Shown: positions 10,791 to 22,336, numbered from the stretch's first letter. The stretch is DNA of 64,000 nucleotides from Emiliania huxleyi CCMP1516 (GCF_000372725.1 NW_005200814.1:146302-210301); one strand, 5' to 3'. Made by a program: numbers and translations. The notes: a model not told the origin generated them from the sequence alone.

Positions 10791-11044
10791 CTGAACCCCT
10801 GTGTCCCTGATCGTTTCTGAGCGATAGAGGCCACACCGGCGTGCGAGTAGCAGAGGAGGAGCGCGGTGGTGGCGAGCATCGCCGTGAGATGTAGAGACTA
10901 GAGTGAGAAGCCACGAAGGCACAGATAACCAGGACAACAACTGAGAACGCGATAGTCGGACCACAAAGGACAAACAATGCGATAGTCTGTTAAACGGCCG
11001 CTACCAATAAAAGAATTGCGCGCGGGGGTTTGACCCCAGACAAG

Positions 11045-11150
11045 GTTCAACAAGGTTATGGGATAACAGGTGTTATGGCTGTTATGGCTGGCTGCTCAAC
11101 ATAACACCCTATAACACGAGTCATAACACCTCCATCGCTGTTATGGGCAC
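11045..11150. repeat. Short TGTTATGG / CATAACAC inverted repeats
   Basis: Several copies of TGTTATGG are followed by the reverse form CATAACAC, giving multiple possible hairpins. Function unknown. Confidence 0.55.
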
Positions 11151-11648
11151 GGGACGCGGCACAAACGGCACAAACGCCAGGCTACAAAGACGGGGAGGCA
11201 CGTAGTGACGCAGGGGAGTATAGGCGACGGCGGCGTCCTCCGACGCCGCGGCGAGCCTGAGCTCGGTCGCAACCCGGTAAAATAGAGAGGAAAAAGAGGG
11301 GGTGTTAGAGAAAAAAGGAAAGGAAAACAGACGGGGTGCGAGAGGAAAACCTCGAGCGAAGCGGCGACGAGCAGCGCGCGCGCGCGCGGCGGCGGCCAGC
11401 CGTCGCGAGCCAGCCCGAGGCCGGCCTCGACCGGCCGCGCAGCCGCCCGCCCGAGGGCGAGCATGGGAGCGGCCATACTTGGAGAGAAGAAAAGTCGGCC
11501 AAGGAAGGTGAAAAAGAAAATGAGGGCGAGATACTCGTTATGTTGCCGTCCCAAGCTGTCACTCCCCTTTCTCCCGGCCGGGGCGGGGCGCGCGCGGGGG
11601 GCGGCGGGTGTGCGGGATGTCTGTGGGCCCGAGAGCGATATGCCGGCA

Positions 11649-11715
11649 GTAGGTAGGTAGAAAGGTGAAGAACAGCCAGGCTCGGACTGGACACCAACGC
11701 GGTATGGGTGGACGC
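11649..11715. repeat. 67-bp dispersed repeat, copy A
   Basis: Starts with GTAGGTAGGTAGAAAGG and ends with TATGGGTGGACGC. It is the near-perfect reverse complement of 22337-22403, with one or two differences. Confidence 0.8.
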
Positions 11716-11794
11716 TGGAATGCGTTTGTCCCGCAAAACTCGAAAGAAAATCGACGGCCCAGCCTGCCTCGGCTCGCCGGCAGGTCGCGAAAAT

Positions 11795-14146
11795 ATGGAG
11801 AGCTCGCGCATGCCGCCCGCGGGGCGGAAACGTAAGCGCGGGCGCGAGATCTCGGCCGGCGAGTCGGGCGCCGGCTGCTCGGCTCCGCTCGTCGACCCTG
11901 CCAGGGTCCGCCGCGAGCCGCACGGCGCCGCCGACATGCTCGCAAAGATGTGGGAGGACGAGGAGCTCAAGGACTGCTGCCTGGTGGTGCAGGAGGAGGG
12001 GTGCGAGCCGACGGAGCTGTGGGCGCACCGCGCGGTCCTCGTCGCCGCCTCGCGCCCATTCCGCGCCATGCTCGCCGGCTCCCACCGCGAGCGCGGCGCC
12101 AACCGGCTCGTGCTGCAGGAGGTGTCGGCGGCGCCGCTGGCCGAGCTGCTGCGCTTCGTGTACGGGCAGGAGGTGCAGCTGACCGCGGAGAACGCGCTGC
12201 CGCTCTACCGCACCGCCGACCTGTACGAGGTGCTCGAGCTGGCCACGCTCTGCTGCGCGTTCCTAAAGCGCTCGGCCGGCGTCGGAAACTGCGTTGCGCT
12301 GCTGGCGGCCTCCGACACGGCGCACTGCAAGCCGGTCGCGCTGCACTGCATCGACCTGCTCAAGCGGCACTTTGGGCAGGTCGCCGAGCGGGCCAGCTTC
12401 GTCAGCCTGCCCGGCCAGCTCCTGCTCGAGGTGCTGCAGGCCGACGACCTGTCTGCGCCGTCCGAGGAGCTCGTTCTCTCTGCGGTGCTCTCGTGGCTCG
12501 ACGCGGACCCGCAGGGGCGGCTGGGGATGCTGCCGCAGCTGGGCGCCGAGATCCGCTGGCCGTTTGTGCCTCCGGCCCGGCTGGCGCGGCTCGAGGTGGA
12601 GAGGTCCGAGCTGCTCGACGCCTTCCCCGGGCTGGCGTGCCTGCTGCGCGAGGCGTACCGCTTCCAGGCGCTGCAGGCGAGCAACGCGACGGGCGAGCTG
12701 CGCGCGCTGCTGTCGCCGCGGACCACGCGCCGCCGCTCGCAGCTCTGCGACTTCAAGCGGCTGCGCTTCCACGCCGCCATCGGCTCGAAGGGCAACGCGA
12801 GCGGCGACTTCCAACTGCCCGGCATCTTCAACTCAGGCGACTTGAACTGCCTTAGGCGACTTGAACTGCCCTTAGGCGACTTCAACTGCCCGGAGGGCGT
12901 CGCGCTCTCTTCCGACGGCGAGCCCGCCGCCGCAGCGGACTTGCGGCCGCGGTGTGAAATGATGTTGCGTCGCGTTGTACTGCAGGCGAGCTCGTCGTCG
13001 TGGCGGACTCGCTCAACCACCGCGTCCAGCTCTTCTCTCGCGACGGAACCTTCCTGCACGCCTTTGGCCGCAAGGGCCGCTCGGCGGGCGAGTTCGACAT
13101 GCCGGGCGGCGTCGCCGTCGGGACCGTCGGCGCGGCGGCGGCGGCGGCGGCGGACGGCCGCGGCCGCCCTCCCGACACGCACATCGTCGTGACGGACCAG
13201 GGCAACGGGCGCGTGCAGCTCTTCGAGCGGGACGGCACATTCGTGCGCACGGTCTCGCGCGACGGTGAGGAGACGGGCCCAGCCTTGGAGATGGGCTTGG
13301 AGATGGGGCCTGAAGGAGGGAGCAGCGGACTCATGCGCGAGTCGAACGCTTAGGCTCTGAGCCCGGCTGCCTCAAGGAGCCGACGGGCGTCGCTGTCACG
13401 CGGTCCGGCCTGATCGTGGTTGCCGACTACCAAAACCACCGCGTCCAGCTGTTCGACATCGCAGGCCGGCTCGCCCCGCCCCTCCGGCCCAGCCAGGCGG
13501 CGCGTCCCCTGAGGGGAGGGGGTCGGCTGACTAGGCAACCTCGTGCGCGCCTTTGGGCGGCGCGGCTCGGGCGATGGCGAGTTTTGCCACCCGTCCGGCC
13601 TCGCCATCACCCGGTCGGGCGAGATCATCGTCGCAGACTACCAGAACGACCGCATCCAGTTCTTCAACGAGGATGGCCAGTTCCTGCGCTGCTTGGGCTC
13701 GCACGGCGCGAAGGCGGGCTCCTTCGACCGGCCCTTCGATGTGGCGGTCTCGCCGGTGAAGACACTTCCTAGACACTTCCTAGACCCTTCGATGTGGCGG
13801 TCTCGCCGGCGAAGCGGCCACCCCCTCGTCACCGAGCGAGTGTGGCCCGGTCGAACCGCGAGGAGTGCCGTGACAGGTGGAGGGCCACATCCTCGTCACC
13901 GACTACGAGAACCACCGCGTGCAAGTCTTCACCGAGGGAGGCGCCTTCGTGCACGAGTTTGGGCGGCACGGCGACGGCGAAGGCATGTTCGACTCGCCGG
14001 GCGGCATCGCCGTCTCGTCGGACGGACTCGTGTGCGTCACCGACTGCGGCAACGGCCGCTTCCAGATGTTCGACTGCAACCCCGACGGGCGGGTGGCGAG
14101 CGGCCGCGCGGGATGCAGCTCGAGCAAGCCGGCCGAGCCAAACTAG
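11795..14146 (+). CDS. BTB-BACK-NHL repeat protein
   Basis: Likely a substrate adaptor for a cullin-3 ubiquitin ligase. The BTB/POZ domain is at about residues 45-150 (DCCLVVQEEG, ELWAHRAVLVAASRPFRAM), then a BACK helical region, then five NHL blades, e.g. LVVADSLNHRVQLFSRDG, IIVADYQNDRIQFFNEDG and ILVTDYENHRVQVFTEGG. Exons: 11795-12803, 12876-12917, 12986-13264, 13354-13464, 13535-13755 and 13877-14146; these give 643 aa. If 12804-12875 is retained it is 667 aa. Donors at 12804, 12918 and 13465 are GC; 13265 and 13756 are GT. An upstream in-frame ATG at 11708 lies in a dispersed repeat, so 11795 (MESSRMPPAGRKRKRGRE) is preferred. BTB with NHL is less usual than BTB with kelch. Confidence 0.85.
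12804..12897. repeat. Tandem 19-20 bp exon-derived copies spanning a likely intron
   Basis: Copies of GGCGACTTxxAACTGCCC occur at about 12803, 12836, 12855 and 12876. Three are preceded by AG. Excising 12804-12875 as a GC-AG intron leaves SGDFNCPEGVAL, the expected start of the first NHL blade. The 72-nt length is a multiple of three, so retention keeps the frame. Confidence 0.65.
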
Positions 14147-15112
14147 ATCCAGGCTTCGGTGCAGGCTTCAGGGCCGATAGGGGGGGAAGCGTGCGGTGTC
14201 AGGGGGCGCGCGGTCGTCGCCCTTCGCCGCGACATCCCGTCTGCTGCGATGCTGGCTCCTGCCCCCTTGCATGGAGTGAGATGTGTGTGACGACGAGAGA
14301 AATTGAGGGGGGAACGCACATAGAGAGAGCGCGCGCGGCGCGCTTCAGACAGGGCGGAGTGTAGAATATGTGTGATTCGGGGTAGGCGCTGACAGGTGAC
14401 AGCGGAGAACGAGGTCGAGGAGAGACTAGAGGAGAGACTGTGGAGGTCAGATCGAGTCATCGCGACCGAGAGAGAGAGTCTAATAATAATATGAGATGCA
14501 GGTTGCACTTGCAGGTTGCAGCTGAGAGCTGTCCTGTGTTGTCTGTGTGTGTGCGGTCGCGCCCGCGCGAGTTCGGATTGCGAAGTCCGGCACCGCGCAG
14601 TACGACTAGAGAGCTCAATTATATCGTCAAACAATAGTTTACACTCGTGTACCGGGTGCGGCTCCGCCCCTGGCCAAATGCCTGGCGGCGCTGCACCGCT
14701 GCGCGCTGGCGGCTGGCCGCCGCCCTGCGCCCGCACACACGGTGTGGACACTCGGCCACGATCACCGCTCTCTCCCCCCCCGCCTCCTCTCGGCGGTGCT
14801 GCAAATCGCCACCAAATGCTCCCGTCGCGACCCTGCCCACCCGCCCGCCCACCTAGATGGCAACGCTCTCACCACGCCACCCTCGCCCCGTCGCCCTCGC
14901 CCCGTATGACCCGCAGCACGGCCCCTCCCCTCCCCCCCGCTCCCGCCGGGTGCAGAGTGGCAGGAGCTCGGAGCCTGCGCATCCCGGGGGGGGGGGGAGG
15001 GGGGAGGGGGCGCGACGGCCGCGCTCGCGAAAACGATGCGCCGGCGGGTAGCGCCCTCACCGCTCTTCAACACCGCTCGGAGGGTGCTCGAAGGGTGCTC
15101 GAAGGGTGCTCG
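14147..15112. other. Stretch without a supported gene
   Basis: A possible plus-strand exon at about 14675-14905 reads LAALHRCALAAGRRPAP and then LPPRLLSAVLQIATKCSRRD, but I cannot connect it to anything. The rest shows no coding signal. Confidence 0.3.
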
Positions 15113-16500
15113 TCACGCCTTGCGACCGCCGCACGGGAGAGGCTTGCCGCGGGCATAGCCGCGCACGCAACCGCTGTGGGCCGCCTCCTTCTTCCCGCCG
15201 CCCTTCTTGCCTCCCTTGCCGCCCTCCTTGCCGCCCTTCTTGCCCTTCTGCGGCTTGTCGCCCTCCTTGCCCGGCGGTACGCGCGCACTCTTCTTGGAGT
15301 CCTTCCCCTTCCCGCCCTTGTGCCACGGCGGCCGCTCCGTCGGCCACTCCTCCACGCGCTGGCGCGGCGGCGAACGGTACGGCGGCGGGGAGGGCGGCGC
15401 CGACGGCGGCGGCGAGAACCAAAACGCGGCCTTGCCGTCCTGGGCTTCCGGCTCCCGCGGCGCCGGCTTGCCGTGCTGCGCTGGGCCGCGCGTGTCTTGC
15501 GCGCGTCCTCCGCCGAGGTCGTTGGCCGTCAGCCTCCACCCTCCGCGCGGGGACGCCTTCTCCCACTGCGCCGCCGCGGTGCCTGCGCCGTCGTGCGGCG
15601 CGAACGTCGCGTGGCGCGCGACGAGCTGCGCCTTGAGGAGCGCCTGAGGGGGGCAGAGCTATCGAGATGGTCCGAGACGGACCGAGATCCAGTCTTCATC
15701 GAGCGAGGGGCGCCTGCTCGCGCCGCGCTGTGTTGAGGTCGCGCTGCGACATCTCGAGCCGCCACTTCCAAGACTCGCGCTCCTCTCGCCGCGCCGCCCG
15801 CTCGAGCTCGGCGTCGCGCGCCGCGGCGGCCGCCGCGAGCTCGGCCTCGACGAGCTCGCCTCGCTTCTGCTGCAACATCGACCAGACCGGGATGTCGACG
15901 GGGAAGGGCTTGCCGTCGCTCGCCCGCTCGCGCCGGAGCCGGTCGGTCTCCAGCCGGTCGGCCTGCTGGCTGGCGGTGCCGCGCCGGCTGACGGCGGGGA
16001 GGCCGGCGGGGAGGACGCCGGTGGGGAGCCACGCGTGGTCGGCCTTTGGTGCGACGCCCTGCGACTTGAGGCGGCGGAGCTCCGACTCCAGCCGCGCGAC
16101 CTGGCCGGAGGGAGCGAGCCGTAGTCAGCTTCAGGCGGGGGTGGGCACACACTTGGCACGAGCCGCAAGAGCCTCCGCTTCGGCGGTGGCGAGGGAAGAC
16201 GCCATTCGGCGCTGGGTGTGCTCGGCGGCGAGGTCGAGGCGGCGCGTCTCTGCGGCCGCCTCTTGCGACGCTCGCTCGGCGGCGCGCCTAGAGCAGGTGT
16301 CCGAGCATGCTCCGGGACGGCGCCGCGAGGCCTGGTGCGGCCTCGCGGCGCCGGGCGCGGTGCGCGCGCCACGCGAGCTTGGCGGAGGCGTTGAGGCGGT
16401 GGAGCTCTGAGGCGAAGATGCGCTCCCGCCGCAGGAGGGACTGGAGCGAGGAGCGGCAGCTCCTCTCCGCGCCCTGCCCGACGGCTGCCGCGCCGCTGCG
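15113..16500 (-). CDS. Coiled-coil protein with basic Lys/Gly-rich tail
   Basis: Minus-strand exons read ERIFASELHRLNASAKLAWR (about 16430), a long Ala/Glu/Arg coiled coil (AAETRRLDLAAEHTQRRMAS, then LVEAELAAAAAARDAELERA), and a tail with GKEGDKPQKGKKGGKEGGKG that ends at 15113. The join NTARREQ|ALLKAQLVARH at about 15700/15650 requires a GC donor with a GCG direct repeat. A second intron near 16115-16150 is also best fitted with GC. The 5' end is not defined and an assembly gap lies about 240 bp upstream. No family recognised. A structural or cytoskeletal role is a guess. Confidence 0.5.
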
Positions 16501-16741
16501 GGGCGAGGAGACGACGGGGCGGGACGCTTCCGAGAAGGCTGCTCCGGCCCTCGCCGCGAGAGGGAGCGGCGAGTGGAGGCGAGGAGGGCCCTTGGGTGGG
16601 TGGGGCGGGTATACGGCCCTGCCCGCCTCGCACCAGTGGTGGAGGGGGGGCGGGGCAGGCTGGCCAAAGACGGGGGAGTCGAGCGCTGAGGGAGGGGAGT
16701 TTTTTGGGGGGAGACTTATAGATTCGCATCCTCCAGAGTGG

Positions 16742-16841
16742 NNNNNNNNNNNNNNNNNNNNNNNNNNNNNNNNNNNNNNNNNNNNNNNNNNNNNNNNNNN
16801 NNNNNNNNNNNNNNNNNNNNNNNNNNNNNNNNNNNNNNNNN
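16742..16841. other. Assembly gap (100 N)
   Basis: Exactly 100 N, so probably a gap of unknown size. It is flanked by G-rich, hard-to-sequence DNA. Confidence 0.99.
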
Positions 16842-16993
16842 GGGGGGGTTGCTCGGGCGAGGAGAGGGGCGGAGAGGGGCGGAGAAGAGGGGCGGGGGAA
16901 GGATCAGTGCGGGGAGCGAGCGGGCGAGAGTGTTGTGTGGTGAGGGTTCAGGTCGGTTGGGAGGGTGGGGAAGGAAGCAGAGAAGGTGGGGCG

Positions 16994-17401
16994 CTAGCGG
17001 GTGTGCGAGGGGAGAGGGGGGGGGGCGAGGAGGGGAGTGGGTTCGGAGGGGACGGGGCGGAGCGCACCGGACGCCGCGAGGTACGACAGCAGCAGCACGA
17101 TCAGCGCGCCGAAGCCGACGCCGACAGGCGAGAGGGCAGAGGAGGGAGAGGCAGGCGCTTCGTCGCCCTCGTCCTCCTCGCCCTCGCCGTCTGTCTCGTC
17201 GGCCGCCTCCGCCTCCGCCGCCGGCCGCGGCGCGGGCTCGGCTGGCTCGGAGGCCGGAGGCTCGGCGGGCTCGGCCGGCGGCGCGGAGGGAGGCTGCCTC
17301 CACCACCAAGTTGGGACATAGCCGGCCGGCGCTGGGGAGGCGGCGGCCGGGACGGCTGGGAGGGGCTCGTCGGGCTCGTCGATGACTTCCCAGTCTTGCA
17401 T
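16994..17401 (-). CDS. Small acidic protein with C-terminal membrane anchor
   Basis: An open frame runs on the minus strand. ATG 17401 (MQDWEVIDEPDEPLP) is preferred to ATG 17467. The sequence has a Pro/Ala-rich region, WWWRQPP, an acidic block (DETDGEGEEDEGDE) and one hydrophobic span (GVGFGALIVLLLSYLAA) about 25 residues from the end. This suits a tail-anchored or single-span membrane protein. No family recognised. A chance GC-rich frame cannot be excluded. Confidence 0.4.
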   Translation of the reverse strand: MQDWEVIDEPDEPLPAVPAAASPAPAGYVPTWWWRQPPSAPPAEPAEPPASEPAEPAPRPAAEAEAADETDGEGEEDEGDEAPASPSSALSPVGVGFGALIVLLLSYLAASGALRPVPSEPTPLLAPPPLPSHTR

Positions 17402-17467
17402 CTTCGGCCTGCGGTGGCGCGAGAACGTGTTGAGCCACAAGCGGCGCAAGTCTAATTGCCGTGGCAT

Positions 17468-18632
17468 CCCTGTGTCAGACGCGCTTCATTCCGCGATTGG
17501 ACCGTGGCGGTTGGGGGCCGCAAGCAAGAGCGGGCGGGAACGTGCATATACGGAGCAGGAGAAGGGGATGTGCCGCAGAGGGGATGAGCGTGGAGTGGGA
17601 CGGGTGGCGGGCGGGGGCCTGGCGGCGAGCGCCCCGCGAGCCGGGTGAACGGCTGGACGGTCTGAAATCTCCTACGGTTGTGTCGACTTGTATTTTTATT
17701 TTTTTTTCAGCTTAGCAGCCCACAGACATCCCGCATTTTTTTTACCTGCGGGTGCACACAACAAGTCTCCGGCGTAACTCGACCCGCCATAAAAACGGTA
17801 TGGCGGTTGAGGGCTCTCTACTGCCGCGGCGCCCCTGTCGGTTCGGAGGCGCCCGGCGGCCGCGCGCTTGGTGCCGACGTCGACCGGCTGCTCTCGCGGC
17901 GCCGAGACGTGCCGCTTTGGTCACGTCTCGCGCGCTGAGAGGTGGCGTGTAGCGCTTGGCAAGAGACGCCAGCAAGCTCGCCTTCCTTGCCTGCGGCCGC
18001 GGGCGTGCGGGCGGGCCAGCCAGGCTCGGCGAAGCTCGGCGCGGGTCTTCGAGCTCGCCGCCGGCGGTGAGCCAGCATGGCTCGGCGCTCGACGGGAGCC
18101 TGTCCAGCATGCTCTGGGCATGCTGTACAGCATCGCCAACTCTCTGGGAGGGTCTACAGGGCCAGGGCGGGCCGTCTCGGGCGCGATAGCGCGCTCAATC
18201 AATAGTAAGTATACCACGACTACCAGCTCTCCGATCGGGCCGCCGACAGCGGGCTTGCGCAGCGCGCCGCTCGACGGAAGGCTGCTCCCCAGCCTTCCAA
18301 CAGCATCTGCTGTCTCGCTTCTCTCGCTGCGACCGCATCCGGGGGCCTGCGCCGACCGCCTCGCTTCGCCAGCGCTGCCTATGACTGCGGCACGCACGTC
18401 GGCTCGCCGCCCGCGTCGCCCGCGGCGGGCCCGCATAGCGCGCCGCTCGTCGGGGGAGTGCCAAGGAGGTTGAGGAGTACAGGCTGCCTCGCTCAGACCG
18501 CCGCCGACGCGGCGCGAGGCCGCGGTCGGCGCTGCTGCGGGGCTCCTGCGCTGTGGGCTTCACCATCGTGTCCTGAGTACGTCGCCGACGCCAACTGCCG
18601 CTCGCCGCTGCCTTGCACTTCCCTGCCATCAG

Positions 18633-18633
<1 letters not shown>
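17468..18633. other. Stretch without a supported gene
   Basis: Several overlapping GC-rich frames occur on both strands, none with recognisable domains or consistent splice signals. Confidence 0.35.

Positions 18634-18693
<60 letters not shown>
18634..18693. repeat. (AC)n microsatellite
   Basis: About 60 bp of AC with one AAA interruption, directly followed by an AT-rich block. Confidence 0.95.
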
Positions 18694-18915
18694 TTATTAA
18701 TCATCGGGTAATAATTATTCATTATTAATCATCGGGCCGCGGCGCGGCACGGCGGCGGGCGGCGCGAGGCGGCGGCGCGGCGAGGCAGCGGGCGGCGCAG
18801 GGCGGGGCGGCGCGGCGGCGGGTGGGGTAATTGATTATTTGTTAATTAATTATTAATTATTAATCATTGGGCGGCGGCGCGGCGCGGCGGCGGGCGGCGC
18901 GGAGCAGGGCGGCGC
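18694..18915. repeat. Alternating AT-rich and GC-only tandem blocks
   Basis: ATTATTAATCATCGGG-type AT-rich modules occur at 18694-18737 and 18825-18870. Each is followed by long runs made only of G and C (GGCGGCGCGG-like). The alternation is abrupt and looks like a duplicated unit of about 130-145 bp. Confidence 0.6.
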
Positions 18916-19469
18916 GACCATCTGCAGTTACCGGGTCTCTGATCATTGGAGAGCGGCAATGGTCGCGCCGCCCTCGACTCAAGGGGCTGCCTTCCACCCA
19001 TAGCTGCTCAGGCCGGGGGAGGGGGGGAGACCTCCTGTTCCTCGCGAGGGGCGCCTGCCAACCTCGCTTGCGAGGGGCGTGTGGCATGTCTTGCGGAACA
19101 CGAGAAGGCCCCTCCTTGCCCGGTCTGCGATGCAGGGCGGTGGTCGTGCCATCTTCGCTTCGTACACGCAACCACCACGCCGCAACCGTCGCCGGCGCGC
19201 GACACGATCTCGTCGGCCGGACTGTCCTCGTTGAGAGTGTGTGCCGCCAAGGCGGGACGCACTCAGGGACGGTGCCGACGGGACGCGGCTCGAAGGGTGT
19301 GGCTCCGCAGCGCGGCTGGCACTCGTGGCAGAGGCCTCGCCTTCGAAAAGTCGGGCATGGCTCCACCCGCAACTTTCTCGCTAACACGCGCCCACCGCCG
19401 AGCCTGCGGCGGGCGCGCTGCGGCCGCACGTCTAACTTCGTCATAGTGCCACGACGTGCGGCCTTGCGC

Positions 19470-21942
19470 AGAGGCGCCAAGGAGAAGCTGGAGGAGGCGT
19501 TTGCGCGGAACAAGGAGCTCGAGGCGGAGCTCGCCAAGATGAAGCGCGCCGGCGAGGTGGCGGAAGAGCTGAGGAGGCTGCGCGCTGGCGAGCACTCGCG
19601 GGAGAGGGAGCGCTTGCAGCGGCAGGTCGACCACGCGGTGACGGCGCGCGAGCAGCTCGAGGCCAAGCACGCGGCCAAGGTCACCGAGCTCAAGGGCACC
19701 ATCCGCACGCAGATCGACCTGCGCGAGAAGCTGCGCGAGCAGATGAATTCGATGACGCCGGGGGACGTCACGCTGAAGCAGCAGGACGAGCTGGACGAGA
19801 AGACCGCGCTGATCCGCTCGCTCAAGGACGCCCTCGTGACGAGCAGGGAGGCGCTCGACGCGGCGGAGGCGGCGGCGACGGCGGCGGAGGAGCAGCTTGC
19901 CGCCGATGCTCCGGGGCGCGGGAGGCCTGCGGGAGACCGAGAGGCGCAGTTCGAGACGATGAAGCACGAGATTGGCATCGAGCCCGATCGCACCAAGGTG
20001 CCGCCCCGTGAGCCGTCAAATGAGACGGATCAGTGGCGGGGCGTCGCTCACATGGCGGCAGCGCTGCGCGGGCGCGGCGAGGGCGACAACATCGACCTGA
20101 TCGCCAACGCGCTGCACAGGGCGGGGTACCTGGAACGGGTCATCCTCGAGGCGCACAAGTCGCAGCCCATCGTCAAGGGCATCGTGGGTGGCGCCGTCTC
20201 GAAGCTCAAGGAGCACTGGAACGCGCGGCACGCGGTCCACATCTGGGACCGGCTCGGGCTGTCGCGCCGCGAGATGGACGACCTCGACCACCTGCTCTCC
20301 ACGATCTACGACCCGGTCCTCGGCAAGTACGTCCCGATCCAGATTTGGAGCAACCGACGTCGACGACTTTGTGGTCGCTGCGAGGCTCGCCAGCCGCCCG
20401 GCGCGCGAGGCGGAGTACCGGACTATCACCTCCGGCCTCGGCATCACCGTCGGCGATGACGGGCGGTGCGAGCGAGACGCCGGTGCTTGCGTCGAGCGGC
20501 TCTACGACGTGTACCGCGGGTCGCTCCGGGACGAGTACACGGCCGAGCGGCCCGCGCTGCCGGTCCTCTTCCTCGACGGCACGGGGGGTCGCTCAACCGC
20601 GGCATCTGCCACGGCACGATCGGCTGCGCCGACTTCAAGGCGGTCGGTGATTCGGACGCGAAGCAGTCGCGCGCCACGCTCCAGCCGCTCTTCCTGTACG
20701 AGGGGAGCGATCACTCGGCCCCGCTCGAGGCGTCCACGCAGCTCGCCATCGCCTCGTACAACAAGCTCGTCAACGCCGGCTACTTCGACCGCGTCTCGTT
20801 CCGGAGCGACAACGAGACGGAGAGGATCCCGTGCCGGCCGATCACCGCGGCCGACATGCAGGGCACCAAGTCCACGTACATGCAGCTGCCGTGCTGCCAC
20901 TCGGTCTTTTGCAAGTGCCAACGCGGCGAGCAGGGGCCGCAGCGCGAGGCGCCGGACCAGCCCTTCTCGACGTGGGAGGTTGCGGGAGGAGGTGACCAGC
21001 TGGTACGCGGATGTCGGTTGTGAGTTCAAGACGTACGACGAGATGTGCGCGTGGGCCCACTACTCGCCCGGCGTCGCGCGCGGCGGCGCCTTCACCGAGT
21101 TCAAGTGCGAGTGCTGCGGGTACGAGCCGACCGAGCGGCAGTGGCGCGCCGACCTCGCCAAGTGGCACGCGATGACGGACGAGGAGCGCACCGCGCGGCA
21201 GCGCGCGCACCAGGACCCCTACGCCGGCGAGCAGCAGCACTTCCACCAGCTCCTCTACCACCCGCCGCTCCCGCACCACGGCATGGACCGCGCCGGCGTC
21301 GACCTCCTCCACCTGATCTACCTCAACCTGTTTAAGCACCTCTTCAACTACACCGTCCACCACAATCTGCCGGCCGCCAAGAAGAAGAAGGTCCGCGAGT
21401 TTTGCAAGGAGGCCGGCTTCTACTCGTACGACGCTGCGTCGGACGACGAGGACCCGGCCAAGCGCTGGATCGGGCGTGAGGTCAAGCGCTTCCTCGAGAA
21501 TGCGGACAAGTACCTTCCCTTCCTGCTGCAGCTCGCGCACTTCCCCGACGACGACCTGGATGTCGACGACGACGACGACGGGTACGTGGCGGACGACGCG
21601 TACCCGCCAACCGCCGCCGACCTGGCGGCGGAGGAGCTGGAGGAGCCCGACATGATGAAGGACGCTGCTCGATGGGACCGCTTCCTCGAGCTGGTGCGCG
21701 CCTTCCACGAGCCGTGGCCGCAGGGCGAGGAGGACACGGACGAGTACCGCAAGGCGCGCGCCCTGATCATCGTCAACCTCGCCGCCGCCATGTGCAAGGA
21801 TCTGTACGAGCTCAAGCCGCTGGACGGTGTGGCCTCGTGGGTGCCGCACATCCTCCTCTTCATCGTGCCGCGGCAGATGGTCGAGCTCGGCGACCCCGCC
21901 CGGCGCTCGTGTGACGCCTGCAGGGGGCCGGAGGACGCGTAG
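19470..21942 (+). pseudogene. Transposase-like coding relic with frame breaks
   Basis: A long N-terminal coiled coil (EKLEEAFARNKELEAELAKM onward) leads into ALRGRGEGDNIDLIANALHR. The continuation VDDFVVAARLASRPAREAEY is in another frame from about 20345. The frame changes back near 20588, at a run of G before SLNRGICHGTIGCADF, and again near 20990 before EEVTSWYADVGCEFKTYDEM. It then stays open to the stop at 21942, with VDLLHLIYLNLFKHLFNYTV and an acidic DLDVDDDDDGYV stretch. Motifs such as LFLDGTGG, ADMQGTKSTY and CCHSVFCKCQRG are arranged like RNase-H-fold (DDE) transposases of large algal DNA transposons. I cannot name the superfamily. Frame changes are single-base shifts: decay or sequencing error. 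Confidence 0.45.
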
Positions 21943-21960
21943 TGAGCGCGGACTGAGGCG

Positions 21961-21989
21961 CGGCCGGCCGTCTGCCAGACGGCCGGCCG
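21961..21989. other. Perfect 14-bp palindromic arms
   Basis: CGGCCGGCCGTCTG and its exact reverse complement are separated by one base, 18 bp after the stop of the transposase-like relic. It could be a transcript-end hairpin or an element end. Confidence 0.7.
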
Positions 21990-22336
21990 GGCGCCGTATG
22001 GGCCTCGGGGTGCCCGAGGACTTTAGAGGTGCGGTTTTTTTTGCTTGTGTCTATTGGTTCATGTCATGGACCGGCCCTGGGGAGCCTTTTACCGCGCCCG
22101 GAGGATGATACGAGTCCGTAATGATTTAGCGGGAGGGAAATCGGCTGGTGTGTTGTGTTGTTGTGTGCCCTTGTTTGTTCCTTTGGCACCTTGGAGTGCT
22201 GGGGGGGGCGACAGGGGGGATGTGGCCCTGAGTTATGTGTACGCCAACTCAGGGTGTGTGGCAGCCACGCTGGCTGTGTGTCTTGTGAGCCTGTTGTGTC
22301 TGTGTGTCGCTCGTGCGTGTCGTCATCATCTGTCCC

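Noticed and set aside
10072-10977. Long minus-strand frames overlapping the plastid precursor
   Set aside because: They are shadow frames in GC-rich DNA; the spliced 121-aa model has a coherent leader and membrane span.
16742-16841. Frames reading through the N run
   Set aside because: The gap length is a placeholder, so no protein can be inferred across it.
20330-20360. A very short intron to explain the first frame change in the transposase-like gene
   Set aside because: No donor/acceptor pair of reasonable length is present; a one-base indel explains it better.
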